Counted from the stretch's first letter, positions 24,800-33,314 are shown. The stretch is 33,314 nt of DNA from Nitrospirales bacterium (GCA_021604105.1 BQIW01000049.1:1-33314), one strand, 5' to 3'. A program made the numbers and translations. The notes: generated by a model from the sequence alone, not told the origin.

Positions 24800-26113
24800 T
24801 TAAGAATAGGCCCGTTCGTTGTGCTGACTGAGGTCCAACCCCATTTCCTCGTCCTGGGCGGAGACTCTGAGCCCCACCGTCACATCCACTATTTTAAGAA
24901 TGAGATAGGTCCCGATGACAGAAAACGCCAAGGTTACCAAAGCCAATACCACTTGTATACCAAACTGTCCGGGGTTCCCGAAAAAGAGACCCTGAGCTCC
25001 GATTGAGGCAAACAACCCGGTTGCTAAGATGCCCATAAACCCGCCGACGCCATGAATGCCCACGACATCAAGCGAATCATCATAGCCTAGTCGCATTTTC
25101 CACACGACCGCGATATAACAGACGGTGCCGGCAACCAGGCCAATCAAAAGGGCTGACATGGGCCCGATAAATCCTGCAGCGGGAGTCACTGTGGCCAAGC
25201 CCGAAACCACTCCACTGGCGACCCCTAACACGGTTGGTTTTCCCCTATGGACCCATTCAGCCACCATCCAACTGAGTCCCCCTGCCGAGGCAGCCGTGTG
25301 CGTGGCAAGAAATGCGGCCCCGGCCACCTCGTTGGCTCCGAGTGCGCTCCCCGCGTTAAAGCCGAACCACCCGAACCAGAGAAGTCCCGCACCCAGGACG
25401 GTCATAGGCAAATCATGTGGAGGCATCGGTTCTGAACCAAATCCCTTGCGCTTCCCCAGCATCACGGCACAGACCAACGCCCCGAACCCGGAAGAGATAT
25501 GGACGACTGCACCGCCGGCAAAATCCAGGGCTCCAAGCTTGGCCAACCACCCTCCACCCCACACCCAATGCGCCAATGGGGCATAGATCAGGAGAGACCA
25601 TAAGACCGCAAACAACAGTAAGGCTTTAAATTTCATTCGCTCGGCCACACTGCCGGTAATCAGCGCAACGGTGATGGCAGCAAACATGAGCTGGAAGAAC
25701 ATAAAGACTTGATGGGGCACCGTCGACGCATACACCGGACTCGGATCCAATCCCACACCATTCAGTCCCACCCAGGCTAGGCCGCCAATGACCCCGCCAA
25801 CATCCGGACCGAAGGCTAAACTGTATCCGCACAGCACCCAAAGCAGGCTAATGACACACAGAATCACCATCGTATGCATGATGGTCCCCAGCACATTTTT
25901 TTTGCGCACCAGCCCCCCGTAAAATAAGGCCAGGCCGGGAAGCGTCATACACAACACCAGCGCGGAAGACATTAAGAGCCAGGCCGTATCCCCCGTATCA
26001 ATTTTCAGCAAACCCTGTTCACCTGCCCAAACAGCCAATGGCTGAATCAAACTCAGGCCAAGCACCAGTCCGGTCAACCTTGCCAACATAGAGCGTGGAC
26101 TCAACAGATTCAT
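24800..26113 (-). CDS. amt: Ammonium transporter, Amt family (downstream copy)
   Basis: A 437-residue Amt protein with a cleavable-looking N-terminal segment (LVLGLSLIQPLAVWA) and about eleven membrane helices. Conserved features are DTAWLLMSSALVLCMTLPGL, ALFYGGLVRKKN, the twin pore histidines (in GGAVVHISSG and VVGIHGVGG), HWVWGGGWL, GFNAGSALG and the C-terminal tail DLSQHNERAY. It should conduct NH4+/NH3 inward and form a trimer blocked by PII when nitrogen is plentiful. GGAGGGG just upstream of the ATG at 26113 fixes the start. The glnB/glnK gene ends 44 bases upstream, so the two are surely cotranscribed. The two Amt copies differ enough to be old duplicates or separate acquisitions. Confidence 0.96.
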   Translation of the reverse strand: MNLLSPRSMLARLTGLVLGLSLIQPLAVWAGEQGLLKIDTGDTAWLLMSSALVLCMTLPGLALFYGGLVRKKNVLGTIMHTMVILCVISLLWVLCGYSLAFGPDVGGVIGGLAWVGLNGVGLDPSPVYASTVPHQVFMFFQLMFAAITVALITGSVAERMKFKALLLFAVLWSLLIYAPLAHWVWGGGWLAKLGALDFAGGAVVHISSGFGALVCAVMLGKRKGFGSEPMPPHDLPMTVLGAGLLWFGWFGFNAGSALGANEVAGAAFLATHTAASAGGLSWMVAEWVHRGKPTVLGVASGVVSGLATVTPAAGFIGPMSALLIGLVAGTVCYIAVVWKMRLGYDDSLDVVGIHGVGGFMGILATGLFASIGAQGLFFGNPGQFGIQVVLALVTLAFSVIGTYLILKIVDVTVGLRVSAQDEEMGLDLSQHNERAYS

Positions 26114-26157
26114 TTCCCCTCCTCGAGTAAACACGTGGTGTAGCCGGGTATCAATAG

Positions 26158-26517
<360 letters not shown>

Positions 26518-26611
26518 TTAAGACACTCTGAATACGGCTTTCAGTCGTCCAAGGCACCTGACTCTCCCGACTCATCCTTGCTCTCGAAACATCCACCTCT
26601 CTAAGTATGAA

Positions 26612-27925
26612 TTAGCCATACGCCCGTTCCCGGTGCTGGGTCAGATCACATCCGAGCACCTCATCTTCTCGATTGACGCGTAACCCGATCGTCCCGTCAA
26701 CGAGTTTAAGAATAAGGAAGGTGCCGACAAATGAGAACACCCAGGTCGCGCCAACACCAATGACTTGAATGACGACCTGCCCGGGATTCCCGAAAAAGAG
26801 ACCGGTGCCTCCTCCCATGCTGGCAAATAATCCGGTCGCCACAGCTCCCCAGGTGCCTCCGATTCCATGGATGCCAAGCACGTCCAACGCATCATCATAG
26901 CTCAGTTTATGCTTTAAAAATACGCCGAGATAACACACCACGCCTCCTCCAAAACCAATCACAATGGCCGCTATGGGTCCCACATAGCCGGCGGCCGGTG
27001 TGATGGACACCAGCCCAGCCACGGCGCCGCTGGCCGCACCCAACACCGTCGGCCTTCCCCGGTAGAGTCCCTCCACTCCGACCCAGGCTAACGCCCCGGC
27101 GGCCGTCGCCACATGAGTGGCCACAAAGGCACTCGCCGCAACCCCATTGGCTGCCAAAGCGCTGCCCGCGTTAAATCCAAACCATCCGATCCACAACAAA
27201 CTGGCCCCGATGACAGTAAACGGCAGATTATGGGGGCTCATATTGTCGGTACCATATCCGTGGCGTTTTCCTAAGACAAGCGCGCAGGCTAACGCCGCCA
27301 CACCCGAACTAATATGGACGACCGTCCCACCGGCAAAATCTAAATCGCCCAATTCCGCCAGCCAGCCACCTCCCCACACCCAATGAGCCAGAGGCGCATA
27401 CACGAACGTAACCCATAACACGGCAAATAACGCAAAGGCACTAAATTTCATTCGTTCGGCAATGGCTCCGCTAATGAGCGCCACCGTAATCGCGGCGAAC
27501 ATTAACTGAAACACCATGAAGGCCAAATGGGGAATCGTCGAACCTTCAAGCGGTTCGGGTCCCACCTCTGACAATCCCAACCACTTGAGTCCCCCAACAA
27601 CGCCCCCCACATCGGGAGCAAACGCGAGACTATAGCCCCAAAACACCCACACCACACTGACGAGACACACCGCAATAAAGCTATGCATCATCGTACTTAA
27701 CACGTTTTTACTGCGGACCATTCCGCCATAAAATAAGGCCAACCCGGGTATGATCATGGCCAATACCAAGGCCGAGGACATCAATACCCAAGCCGTGTCG
27801 CCGGCATTGAGTTGCGACGCTCCTCCATCCTCAGCCCACACGAACGAGCTCAAGCCGCTCAATACCAGGACAGACATGAATCCCGACAAAATGGCTTTAC
27901 CGGCTTTGTGATTATAGGCGTTCAT
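26612..27925 (-). CDS. amt: Ammonium transporter, Amt family (upstream copy)
   Basis: A 437-residue Amt transporter with a signal-like N-terminus (SVLVLSGLSSFVWA, then EDGG). Its motifs are DTAWVLMSSALVLAMIIPGL, ALFYGGMVRSKN, APLAHWVWGGGWLAEL, the two pore histidines (GGTVVHISSG and LGIHGIGG), GFNAGSALA and the C-terminal tail CDLTQHRERAYG. The tail is the part that couples subunits and PII in trimeric Amt channels. AAGGAG lies eight bases before the ATG. It follows the outer-membrane barrel gene by 24 bases and precedes glnK by 115 bases, so it is in the middle of one transcription unit. A long charged linker in place of one loop is not visible; length is normal. Confidence 0.96.
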   Translation of the reverse strand: MNAYNHKAGKAILSGFMSVLVLSGLSSFVWAEDGGASQLNAGDTAWVLMSSALVLAMIIPGLALFYGGMVRSKNVLSTMMHSFIAVCLVSVVWVFWGYSLAFAPDVGGVVGGLKWLGLSEVGPEPLEGSTIPHLAFMVFQLMFAAITVALISGAIAERMKFSAFALFAVLWVTFVYAPLAHWVWGGGWLAELGDLDFAGGTVVHISSGVAALACALVLGKRHGYGTDNMSPHNLPFTVIGASLLWIGWFGFNAGSALAANGVAASAFVATHVATAAGALAWVGVEGLYRGRPTVLGAASGAVAGLVSITPAAGYVGPIAAIVIGFGGGVVCYLGVFLKHKLSYDDALDVLGIHGIGGTWGAVATGLFASMGGGTGLFFGNPGQVVIQVIGVGATWVFSFVGTFLILKLVDGTIGLRVNREDEVLGCDLTQHRERAYG

Positions 27926-27949
27926 CGTCTTTGCTCCTTCGACCTCTTC

Positions 27950-29173
27950 CTAAAAGAGGAAAATGGCTTCCACCGCCAGTGTCTGCTGGTTATTGGTCAG
28001 ATTATTTCTTCCATCTAAAAAAACATTTTGATTTGATTTGTCATATCGAAATTCCAATCGCGTGATCAGCGATGGAGCCGGCTTATATTGAAGGGTCAAC
28101 GTGTTCTCCCAAAGGGTTTGTGCGATAGGAGCTGATACGGCACAGACATTCGAATTTCCACCGGATCCGGCTGTCCCCAAACAACTTTGATCGCCTCCGG
28201 CGTCCTCCCAAATTTCTCCACGAAACCGGAGACCCCATTGTTCATTAAAATCATAAATGGCATACCCCGCTATCCCATCCCAACGGGCATTGCGACCCGA
28301 GCTGATGGCACTCCCATTTTCCTGATTGGCATAATACCCTTCCACCACAAAGCCTAATTGATCCGTGGCCTGGTAGGTCGCATAGCCGCCGATAAGGACC
28401 CGTGTGCCAGAACCCGATCGCGTATTCGAACTCTCTTTTCCCACAATTCCATACATATTCAATCCGAGCTCGTCCGTGGGGCGATAGGACACTAACCCTT
28501 CCACAGATTTCGACTTATTATTATCTTCCGTCAGGCCGGTATACGAATTGAGGACACTCACCAATAAGGAAAGCCTTTCGTTCACGGCATATGCCAAACG
28601 AAGACCGGTAATCGTAAAGGGCTGCCCCAAACCAAATAACCAGGATCGAGAAAAATTGTTATTGTAGGGACTCTCAATGACTTCATATCCCACCAAGGAA
28701 TTCATTCGTCCAATCCGAATATCTATTCCATTGCCAACCGGCGCGACATACTGGACATACATTTCCTGGAAATCCACATCATCCCCGGTTCGCCCTCCCG
28801 TAAATTGCACATCCTCACCAACATCTAATTTCAGTCGAAAGCCGGCACGATCGATGGCATTGCTCCCGTTGGTCCCTTCCTTTTCAAAGACCAATTGAGC
28901 CATATTGGGTCTGAAAGAATTAGAATCCCCGTCAAAGATCCGTAAATCATTGGCATTGGCCCCGGAATTTTTGGGAGAGTTGAAATTCTGAGTATAGGAC
29001 GCTTCCACATACCCATAGAGCTTGAAATCCTCCTTGGTTAACACCGCCGCCTCACTCCCGCTCGTTCCGCCAGCCACCACAAGCAGCACAAGCCCAAGGC
29101 TCAACAGCCCTCCGCACCTACGAATTTTCGGTGAGTGGTGAAAGGTGATTCCAGCCATTCGATCTCCAATCAT
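27950..29173 (-). CDS. Outer-membrane beta-barrel protein (putative porin, BBP2-like)
   Basis: A 407-residue exported protein. Its N-terminal signal peptide (GGLLSLGLVLLVVAGGTSGS, cleaved after EAA) is followed by a mature start KLYGYVEASYTQNFN typical of beta-barrel outer-membrane proteins of the BBP2/DUF1597 kind, then alternating aromatic/polar strands and a C-terminal strand ending in phenylalanine (VEAIFLF), the signal for outer-membrane assembly. A disulfide is possible in the extracellular loop with SCLGTAGSGGNSNVC. As the first gene of the amt-glnK-amt-glnA cluster it may let ammonium or another nitrogen compound pass the outer membrane (inference from position). GGAGG six bases before the ATG at 29173 fixes the start, although another good Shine-Dalgarno precedes the ATG at 29158. 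Confidence 0.8.
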   Translation of the reverse strand: MIGDRMAGITFHHSPKIRRCGGLLSLGLVLLVVAGGTSGSEAAVLTKEDFKLYGYVEASYTQNFNSPKNSGANANDLRIFDGDSNSFRPNMAQLVFEKEGTNGSNAIDRAGFRLKLDVGEDVQFTGGRTGDDVDFQEMYVQYVAPVGNGIDIRIGRMNSLVGYEVIESPYNNNFSRSWLFGLGQPFTITGLRLAYAVNERLSLLVSVLNSYTGLTEDNNKSKSVEGLVSYRPTDELGLNMYGIVGKESSNTRSGSGTRVLIGGYATYQATDQLGFVVEGYYANQENGSAISSGRNARWDGIAGYAIYDFNEQWGLRFRGEIWEDAGGDQSCLGTAGSGGNSNVCAVSAPIAQTLWENTLTLQYKPAPSLITRLEFRYDKSNQNVFLDGRNNLTNNQQTLAVEAIFLF

Positions 29174-29197
29174 GTAGCCCTCCGTGTTTTTGAGGTC

Positions 29198-29212
29198 GCA
29201 CCCGCCATACCA
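29198..29212 (-). promoter_or_regulatory. Candidate sigma-54 promoter of the nitrogen cluster
   Basis: On the minus strand TGGTATGGCGGGTGCGA has the invariant GG and GC of a -24/-12 promoter separated by exactly 10 bases (GG at 29211-29210, GC at 29199-29198) and shares TGG-A and TGC with the TGGCAC-N5-TTGCA consensus. A start about 12 bases downstream leaves a short leader with the GGAGG of the barrel gene. Sigma-54 control is what would be expected of an amt-glnK-glnA cluster. Confidence 0.4.
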
Positions 29213-29664
29213 TGACCAGGAATTCTCCGAGCTATCTTGCCCCGAAAATGTTCAGCGACGCTTCACAAACGCGAATGTCGTGGAATTCCTTCAGTACAAC
29301 GAGCGGGCATGGGTTCAAAAGGCAAAAAAAAATCCCCAACCAATTTTTTGGCTGAGGACTTCATTGTCCGCGTTCAATTGTATAGGCGGTCGACGATGGG
29401 ACGTCGTTGTCCCTCACGACCTATTCTGGATTGTTTACCACCCAAGACATCATGTGTCAAGGGAGCGACCCCAAAAAAAAAGGTCTAGATCCAATCCGTG
29501 AAGAAGAATCGCTTCGTAAAAACTCTATCGCTGCCTTCTTTCAAAATTTTTCAGTCCGGATATGGGAAACTTAGCCAACGCTCTCCCTTCCGTGCTTGCC
29601 AATGCTCCAATCCCTTGAAAGAATAGGCATTCTAATCGGGCTCAGCTCCTTTATCCGCCTGGCG

Positions 29665-29693
29665 TTGACACAGGCTTCAAAGGAACTGATTTT
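29665..29693 (+). promoter_or_regulatory. Candidate promoter of the mscS-like gene
   Basis: A perfect -35 box TTGACA (29665-29670) is followed after 17 bases by GATTTT (29688-29693), a weak -10. It leads into the Shine-Dalgarno GGAGG of the gene at 29720. Confidence 0.4.
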
Positions 29694-29719
29694 TCTTTTT
29701 CTCTTTAAGGAGGTCATAA

Positions 29720-30649
29720 ATGGAATCTTTTGGTTTTGAAAAGCTTACTCCCTTCCTCGCAGCCAAGTCGGTGGTCATAATGGAAGCCAGCTTGCGGCTT
29801 CTTCTTATCGGAGTTGTTGCATACATCGGAATACGAGCCGTTCGTTTCGGCCTCCACAAACTTGAAAGCATGTTACTCACCGTGGGGGAAAACGATGAGA
29901 ATAACCGGTTAGCCGCTGAAAAACGGGTTAAAACTCTCATCGGCTTGCTTCTGACCATTTGCCTCACTTTGGTCTGGGTCGTTGCCGTGGTAATGGGATT
30001 GGGTCAGATAGGTTTGGATATCACACCCATTATCGCCAGTGCGGGCATCGTGGGACTGGCTGTTGGCTTTGGCGCCCAAAATCTGGTTCGGGACGTCATC
30101 AATGGATTTTTTATGATCTTAGAAAACCAGGTCCGGGTTGGAGATGTGGCCGTGGTGAATGGAACCGGTGGCTTAGTCGAAGCCATCAGTTTCCGGACCA
30201 TTACCCTACGCGACCTGTCAGGAACCGTGCATATTTTTCCAAATGGCACCGTCACGACCCTCGCCAACATGAGCAAAGACTGGTCATTCTATGTCATGAA
30301 TATCGGTGTAGCCTATAAAGAAGATACCGATCGGGTCTCTTCCGTCATGAAGGAGGTAGGCAGGGATTTACAAGCGGACCCGGAGATAGGACCAAACATT
30401 CTCGAACCCATTGAAATACTGGGAGTCGACGATTTCGGCGAATCGGAAGTCGTCATTAAAGCCAGATTGAAAACGCTACCCATCAAGCAATGGATGGTAG
30501 GGAGAGAATATCGGCGACGCCTGAAAAAAGCCTTCGACCAAAATGGAATTGAAATTCCCTTTCCCCATCGCACGCTCTATATGGGAGAGGCCAGTCCACC
30601 GTTTATCGTCCAAAACACTTCGTCCCAGGTGGAGAGACCAACGCCTTAA
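29720..30649 (+). CDS. MscS-family mechanosensitive channel
   Basis: A 309-residue small-conductance mechanosensitive channel. Three membrane helices are followed by the conserved pore-to-beta-domain segment near residues 95-145: GLAVGFGAQNLVRDVINGFF, then MILENQVRVGDVAVVNG. The mature beta domain (FRTITLRDLSGTVHIFPNG) and the alpha/beta C-terminal domain (RRRLKKAFDQNGIEIPFPHR) follow the MscS order. It opens under membrane tension to release solutes during osmotic downshock. TAAGGAGG fixes the ATG, with a seven-base spacer. The window gives no sign of what it is co-regulated with; the gene on its far side converges on it. Confidence 0.95.
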   Translation: MESFGFEKLTPFLAAKSVVIMEASLRLLLIGVVAYIGIRAVRFGLHKLESMLLTVGENDENNRLAAEKRVKTLIGLLLTICLTLVWVVAVVMGLGQIGLDITPIIASAGIVGLAVGFGAQNLVRDVINGFFMILENQVRVGDVAVVNGTGGLVEAISFRTITLRDLSGTVHIFPNGTVTTLANMSKDWSFYVMNIGVAYKEDTDRVSSVMKEVGRDLQADPEIGPNILEPIEILGVDDFGESEVVIKARLKTLPIKQWMVGREYRRRLKKAFDQNGIEIPFPHRTLYMGEASPPFIVQNTSSQVERPTP

Positions 30650-30655
30650 CCGACA

Positions 30656-31078
30656 TCAGATCATCGACTCTCTACTCTCTGGCGGAGAGGAAGGTGTATT
30701 GGGAGAGGGAAAGGCTTTCCAATAGCCTCGTGCCAACAGGCCCCATCCCACAAGAAAACACAGTCCTCCAAAAGGAGTGAGCATCCCCAATCCCCGGGCC
30801 CCCGATATGGACATGACGTAGAGGCTTCCTGAAAACAACACGATGCCCAGGGTAAAGGCCCAACCGGCCCATTTGAACTGGCGGAGGGGAACAGAGAGCA
30901 AACTCAAGCCCGCACTGAGCATGCCCAGGGCATGGATCAAATGATACCGTACGCCGGTTTCAAAGACCGCCAACATCTGATCAGAAAGAAATGGCTTGAG
31001 TCCATGTGCGCCAAAGGCGCCAATCGCGACACCAAGAAAAGCCATCACCGCCCCACTCATTAGTATGTGCCGTGCCAT
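30656..31078 (-). CDS. DUF423 inner-membrane protein
   Basis: A 140-residue membrane protein of the DUF423 family (YgdD-like) with four predicted helices. Signatures are GVAIGAFGAHGLKPFLSD, the histidine motif YHLIHALGMLSAGL, GIVLFSGSLYVMSISGARGL and LTPFGGLCFLVGWGLLARGY. Its function is unknown. The proline- and serine-rich tail (SPNTPSSPPESRES) is cytoplasmic and not conserved. A start at 31078 is supported by AAGGAT upstream. It is 34 bases from the DUF2061 gene and may share its transcript. Confidence 0.92.
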   Translation of the reverse strand: MARHILMSGAVMAFLGVAIGAFGAHGLKPFLSDQMLAVFETGVRYHLIHALGMLSAGLSLLSVPLRQFKWAGWAFTLGIVLFSGSLYVMSISGARGLGMLTPFGGLCFLVGWGLLARGYWKAFPSPNTPSSPPESRESMI

Positions 31079-31112
31079 ATTTTTTATCCTTGTATGGTGA
31101 AATGGACGTCAT

Positions 31113-31334
31113 TCATGGTGAACTGGTTGTCGGATAGATCCGTCCCCATTGAATTTTTTGCCAGACTCGCTCATGGGCCCAATATAAAAAGATTTTCGTG
31201 ACCAATTCCGTCAATCCTACCGAGGCCGCTAGAAGGAGTTCACCCGAAAAAATAAAAACCAAAAGGGTGGTATCCAACGTCCCGACGGCCCGCCAACTCA
31301 CACCCTTCACCACACTACGCCAATGAGTTTCCAT
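31113..31334 (-). CDS. DUF2061 membrane protein
   Basis: A 73-residue protein with two predicted membrane helices and the DUF2061 motifs SVVKGVSWRAVGTLDTTLLV and TELVTKIFLYWAHERVWQKI. Members are small predicted membrane proteins of unknown function, sometimes next to sulfur-assimilation or Rrf2-type regulator genes. AGGAA lies six bases before the ATG. The Rrf2 regulator upstream ends 52 bases before it on the same strand, so the two may be transcribed together. Confidence 0.9.
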   Translation of the reverse strand: METHWRSVVKGVSWRAVGTLDTTLLVFIFSGELLLAASVGLTELVTKIFLYWAHERVWQKIQWGRIYPTTSSP

Positions 31335-31386
31335 AGATTCCTCTTATCGTTGACCATGCTGCATGAAGACAGCAAAAAAAGACTCA

Positions 31387-31896
31387 CTACGATGAATGAT
31401 CCGAAGACTTTTTTTTCTTTTGCGTTGCACTTGGTACCGGTTGTGTTTTCATATTGAAGACTCCCCCTCCCTGCTGGGTGAAGACGAAATCTTCAAGAGT
31501 GTAATGATCAAGAACCGATGCAATGGCGTTCCGTACATCCAGCATGATGCGCTGAATCGGACATGTCGTTGTTCCCGCATGAGGACAATCCTGGCATTTC
31601 TGATACGCCGTTTGACTCACACAGGCAATCGGAGCAAGTGGGCCATCCAGGAGCCGAATAATCTGCCCCAAGGTGACTTCACGGGGCGACTTAATTAAAA
31701 ACACCCCGCCATGGGTGCCCCGACGACTCCCAATCAGTCCCGCGTTTTTTAAGGACAACAAAATCATTTCCAGAAAACCCAATGGAATATTCTGCCGCTC
31801 CGCCAGGGATTTTCTTTGCACCAGTCCGTGCCCGAACTCCTGAGTCAGTTCAATCATGGCCCGCAAGGCGTACTCACTTTTTTTAGAAAATCGCAT
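31387..31896 (-). CDS. Rrf2-family transcriptional regulator with four clustered cysteines
   Basis: A 169-residue regulator. Its winged-helix DNA-binding domain (MRFSKKSEYALRAMIELT through RRGTHGGVFLIKSPREVTLG) is followed by a dimerisation helix. Between them lie Cys92, Cys101, Cys104 and Cys112 in ACVSQTAYQKCQDCP and TTTC, where related proteins such as IscR, NsrR and CymR hold or have lost an iron-sulfur cluster. It therefore probably senses iron-sulfur status, NO or sulfur supply; the exact signal cannot be told. The C-terminal 20 residues are lysine- and serine-rich and disordered. The 52-base gap to DUF2061 suggests a small operon. The start is the usual MRFSKKSEYA; its Shine-Dalgarno is weak. 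Confidence 0.9.
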   Translation of the reverse strand: MRFSKKSEYALRAMIELTQEFGHGLVQRKSLAERQNIPLGFLEMILLSLKNAGLIGSRRGTHGGVFLIKSPREVTLGQIIRLLDGPLAPIACVSQTAYQKCQDCPHAGTTTCPIQRIMLDVRNAIASVLDHYTLEDFVFTQQGGGVFNMKTQPVPSATQKKKKSSDHSS

Positions 31897-31942
31897 AATA
31901 CTTCACAATGTTAACTAAAATCATGCACATTAGAACATAATG

Positions 31943-31968
31943 CCTTTTCGATTTCTATCTCGAAAAGG
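31943..31968. other. Hairpin upstream of the Rrf2 gene
   Basis: A perfect 9-bp stem CCTTTTCGA/TCGAAAAGG with an 8-base loop. It may be a terminator, an operator or a remnant of mobile DNA; the sequence alone does not say. Confidence 0.4.
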
Positions 31969-32184
31969 AATCAGCCGCGTTTCGTGGGTATTGTTCTTTC
32001 AGCCAACCCACCCCAGTCCTGGTGGGATTCACTCTTTCTCATTTTATATTTCGAAAGCCCAGCATCAGGCTCTTAAGAACGTAACACCCGATTCGGTCTG
32101 TGTTGAGAATCCGCCGAGAAAGTGGGTTGCCAGAATGGTATGCAGAACATTCACGTATCGAGCTGTCCAAAAATCGGGGACCAC

Positions 32185-32598
32185 TTCTCTTGGTTCGGAC
32201 CTCTCGCGCATCCTGAAAAACGCCTCCCCCAAGCATATCGACATGCTTCAGTTTCCTCGAGGCGAAGGCACTATCCCGCGCTCCGGTCAGGAGCGTGAAG
32301 GCAATTAGCGCACGATTCCGTTGTTCAATATCAGAGTTGAATGGCATTCCCGCAATGACGTGGTGGATTTGTTCCACCGTCGGCACCGGTTTCTCTCGGC
32401 GGGCATTGGCAACCCGTGCGTCCTTCCCGGACAGGTTGAAATATTCGGCGTCAGAATAACGTAAACGCGACTTATTGCCGGCTCGCCCGCCAACCATTGA
32501 AAGAATCACTTGAGGTTCGCCAAGGTGGCATGCAGTGTCGCGTTCCGGACCAACAAGAAGCGTCTCTTATCATGGATGGCAAACGGATTCCCTTCCCC
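32185..32598 (-). pseudogene. Tyrosine recombinase (integrase) pseudogene
   Basis: Reading the minus strand in two frames gives a continuous match to the N-terminal and early catalytic part of phage-type tyrosine recombinases: FLLVRNATLHATLANLK, a TGA stop (32508-32506), FFQWLAGEP, a one-base deletion near 32478, then NKSRLRYSDAEYFNLS, RREKPVPTVEQIHHVI and ALIAFTLLTGARDSAFASRK with the first catalytic arginine (GAR), ending VFQDAREVRTK. The rest of the catalytic domain (HxxR and the active tyrosine) is missing. The gene therefore carries a stop, a frameshift and a C-terminal truncation and cannot be active. The family is recognised by motif memory. Confidence 0.75.
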
Positions 32599-32643
32599 TC
32601 ATTCACCATACCATTCTACAATTTTGGGAGATTATCAAGAGCC

Positions 32644-32670
32644 TTGACAGAAATTCGAAATGAGTAGAAT
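32644..32670 (+). promoter_or_regulatory. Possible promoter upstream of the TIR remnant
   Basis: A perfect TTGACA (32644-32649) is followed after 15 bases by TAGAAT (32665-32670). The spacer is short by two bases, so this is only a weak candidate. Confidence 0.25.
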
Positions 32671-32773
32671 CTAACTAATTCCGGGTTGCGATATTACTAT
32701 CAAATGATAATTTCAATCGGAAATGGCATCAGAAAAACGGATCTCTTTTTTTAAAGAGCGGCGAGGGATCCTC

Positions 32774-32935
32774 ATGAACAGTGGCCAGCAAACACCGTTG
32801 AAAGTGTTCTATTCCTATGCCCATGAGGATGAATACTCAAAAACAAACTGGCAACACACCTAACAATTCTCAAACGAGGCGGGCACATTTCTTCCTGGCA
32901 CGATCGAGAGCCATCACAGAATTGACTATATTTCA
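32774..32935 (+). pseudogene. Frameshifted, truncated TIR-domain protein
   Basis: Behind an AGGGAT Shine-Dalgarno, the ATG at 32774 opens MNSGQQTPLKVFYSYAHEDE, the start of a bacterial TIR domain. The frame then breaks around 32840, and the next frame continues KLATHLTILKRGGHISSWHD followed by REPSQN and a TGA at 32933-32935. The combination FYSYAHEDE plus SWHDR is typical of bacterial TIR proteins, many of which act in antiphage defence as NAD+-consuming effectors. The remainder of the TIR domain, and whatever domain followed it, is gone. This is a degraded remnant, not a functional effector. Confidence 0.72.
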
Positions 32936-32984
32936 CACCGATCTTTTTGCTGAGAATTCAACTCAGTATTAGAGAGAGGGCTTC

Positions 32985-33248
32985 ATGAACAAAGCATTTT
33001 TTATTGTCGGAGTTACTTGTCTATTTGTGGGATGTATTGGAGGCCATTGGGTCAAAGAAGGGACATCTCCCGAAACTGTCCAACAAGACTACCGCGAATG
33101 CCAAATGATGGGAGTGGTTCAAGAACCACAACCGGCGACACTGGGCGATAAAATTGGCGCCAATCCCGACATGAGCGGCCGGGCTATTGAACAATGCATG
33201 CGAGGGAAAGGGTATCGGTGGGTAACCGAAAAGACGACTAGCCCATAG
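32985..33248 (+). CDS. Small putative lipoprotein
   Basis: An 87-residue protein. A signal peptide ends in the lipobox-like LFVGC with the lipidated cysteine at residue 17 (residue 14 is F rather than L, a mild deviation). The mature part holds two further cysteines (RECQM and EQCMRGKGYRWV); such QCMRGKGY tails recur in small lipoproteins of unknown function. It is presumably anchored to the inner leaflet of the outer membrane. AGAGAGGG lies about six bases before the ATG. It appears single-gene; its neighbour upstream is the TIR remnant. Confidence 0.7.
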   Translation: MNKAFFIVGVTCLFVGCIGGHWVKEGTSPETVQQDYRECQMMGVVQEPQPATLGDKIGANPDMSGRAIEQCMRGKGYRWVTEKTTSP

Positions 33249-33314
33249 GAGAGGGAAACAACCTGGGTCTCCCTCTTCTACGGTTTTATCTTATTGCCAA
33301 ATTGTCCGGATGGT

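Larger units (their letters stand above)
29174..29719. other. Divergent intergenic region between the nitrogen cluster and mscS-like gene
   Basis: No gene is supported. It carries the candidate sigma-54 promoter at 29198-29212 and the candidate mscS-like gene promoter at 29665-29693. A/T tracts occur at 29325-29360 and 29473-29481. I found no clear NtrC or NAC operator. Confidence 0.5.

Overview
The window looks like part of the chromosome of a Gram-negative bacterium of moderate GC content, with outer-membrane barrel, lipoprotein and secreted proteins. Gene content (two ammonium transporters with a PII protein and an adenylylatable glutamine synthetase, a split glnE, and a left end filled with dispersed repeats and decayed toxin-antitoxin genes) suggests Nitrospira or another Nitrospirota. 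That placement is inference from gene content and general style, not from a marker gene.

Region 1 (1-8200) is accessory DNA. Eight copies of a roughly 190-bp, highly structured repeat, all in the same direction, separate single accessory genes or gene pairs. These are a broken DUF4258/YgiT pair, an orphan DUF4926 gene, a frameshifted hicB, an autoinhibited Fic enzyme with a double palindromic operator, a PGN_0703-like PD-(D/E)XK nuclease, a DUF433/DUF5615 toxin-antitoxin pair and a secreted DUF1566 protein. Paired base changes between copies support the repeat's stems. The layout resembles a cassette array, but it has no integron integrase and no recognisable attC core.

Region 2 (8400-13170) holds envelope and stress genes: a glycine-zipper stress protein, a BON-domain protein, a 121-bp palindromic MITE-like repeat, a secreted kelch protein, a small parvulin and a secreted six-cysteine protein of unknown function. 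Region 3 (13174-16320) is a 1048-residue membrane protein of unknown function. It has a large predicted periplasmic part with paired cysteines followed by seven membrane helices, and converges on clpB.

Region 4 (19190-29173) is a nitrogen-assimilation block. The two halves of GlnE are encoded by separate, divergent genes that appear to share one -35 hexamer; the half resembling the adenylyltransferase domain carries two ACT-like domains at its N-terminus. Convergent with this is a minus-strand cluster reading outer-membrane barrel, amt, glnB/glnK, amt, glnA. A plausible sigma-54 promoter precedes its first gene. PII keeps Tyr51 and glutamine synthetase keeps Tyr397, so both classical covalent control sites are present.

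Region 5 (29720-33314) has an MscS channel, DUF423 and DUF2061 membrane proteins and an Rrf2 regulator with four clustered cysteines. It then becomes decayed mobile DNA: a tyrosine recombinase pseudogene and, just beyond it, a frameshifted TIR-domain remnant, followed by a small lipoprotein gene.
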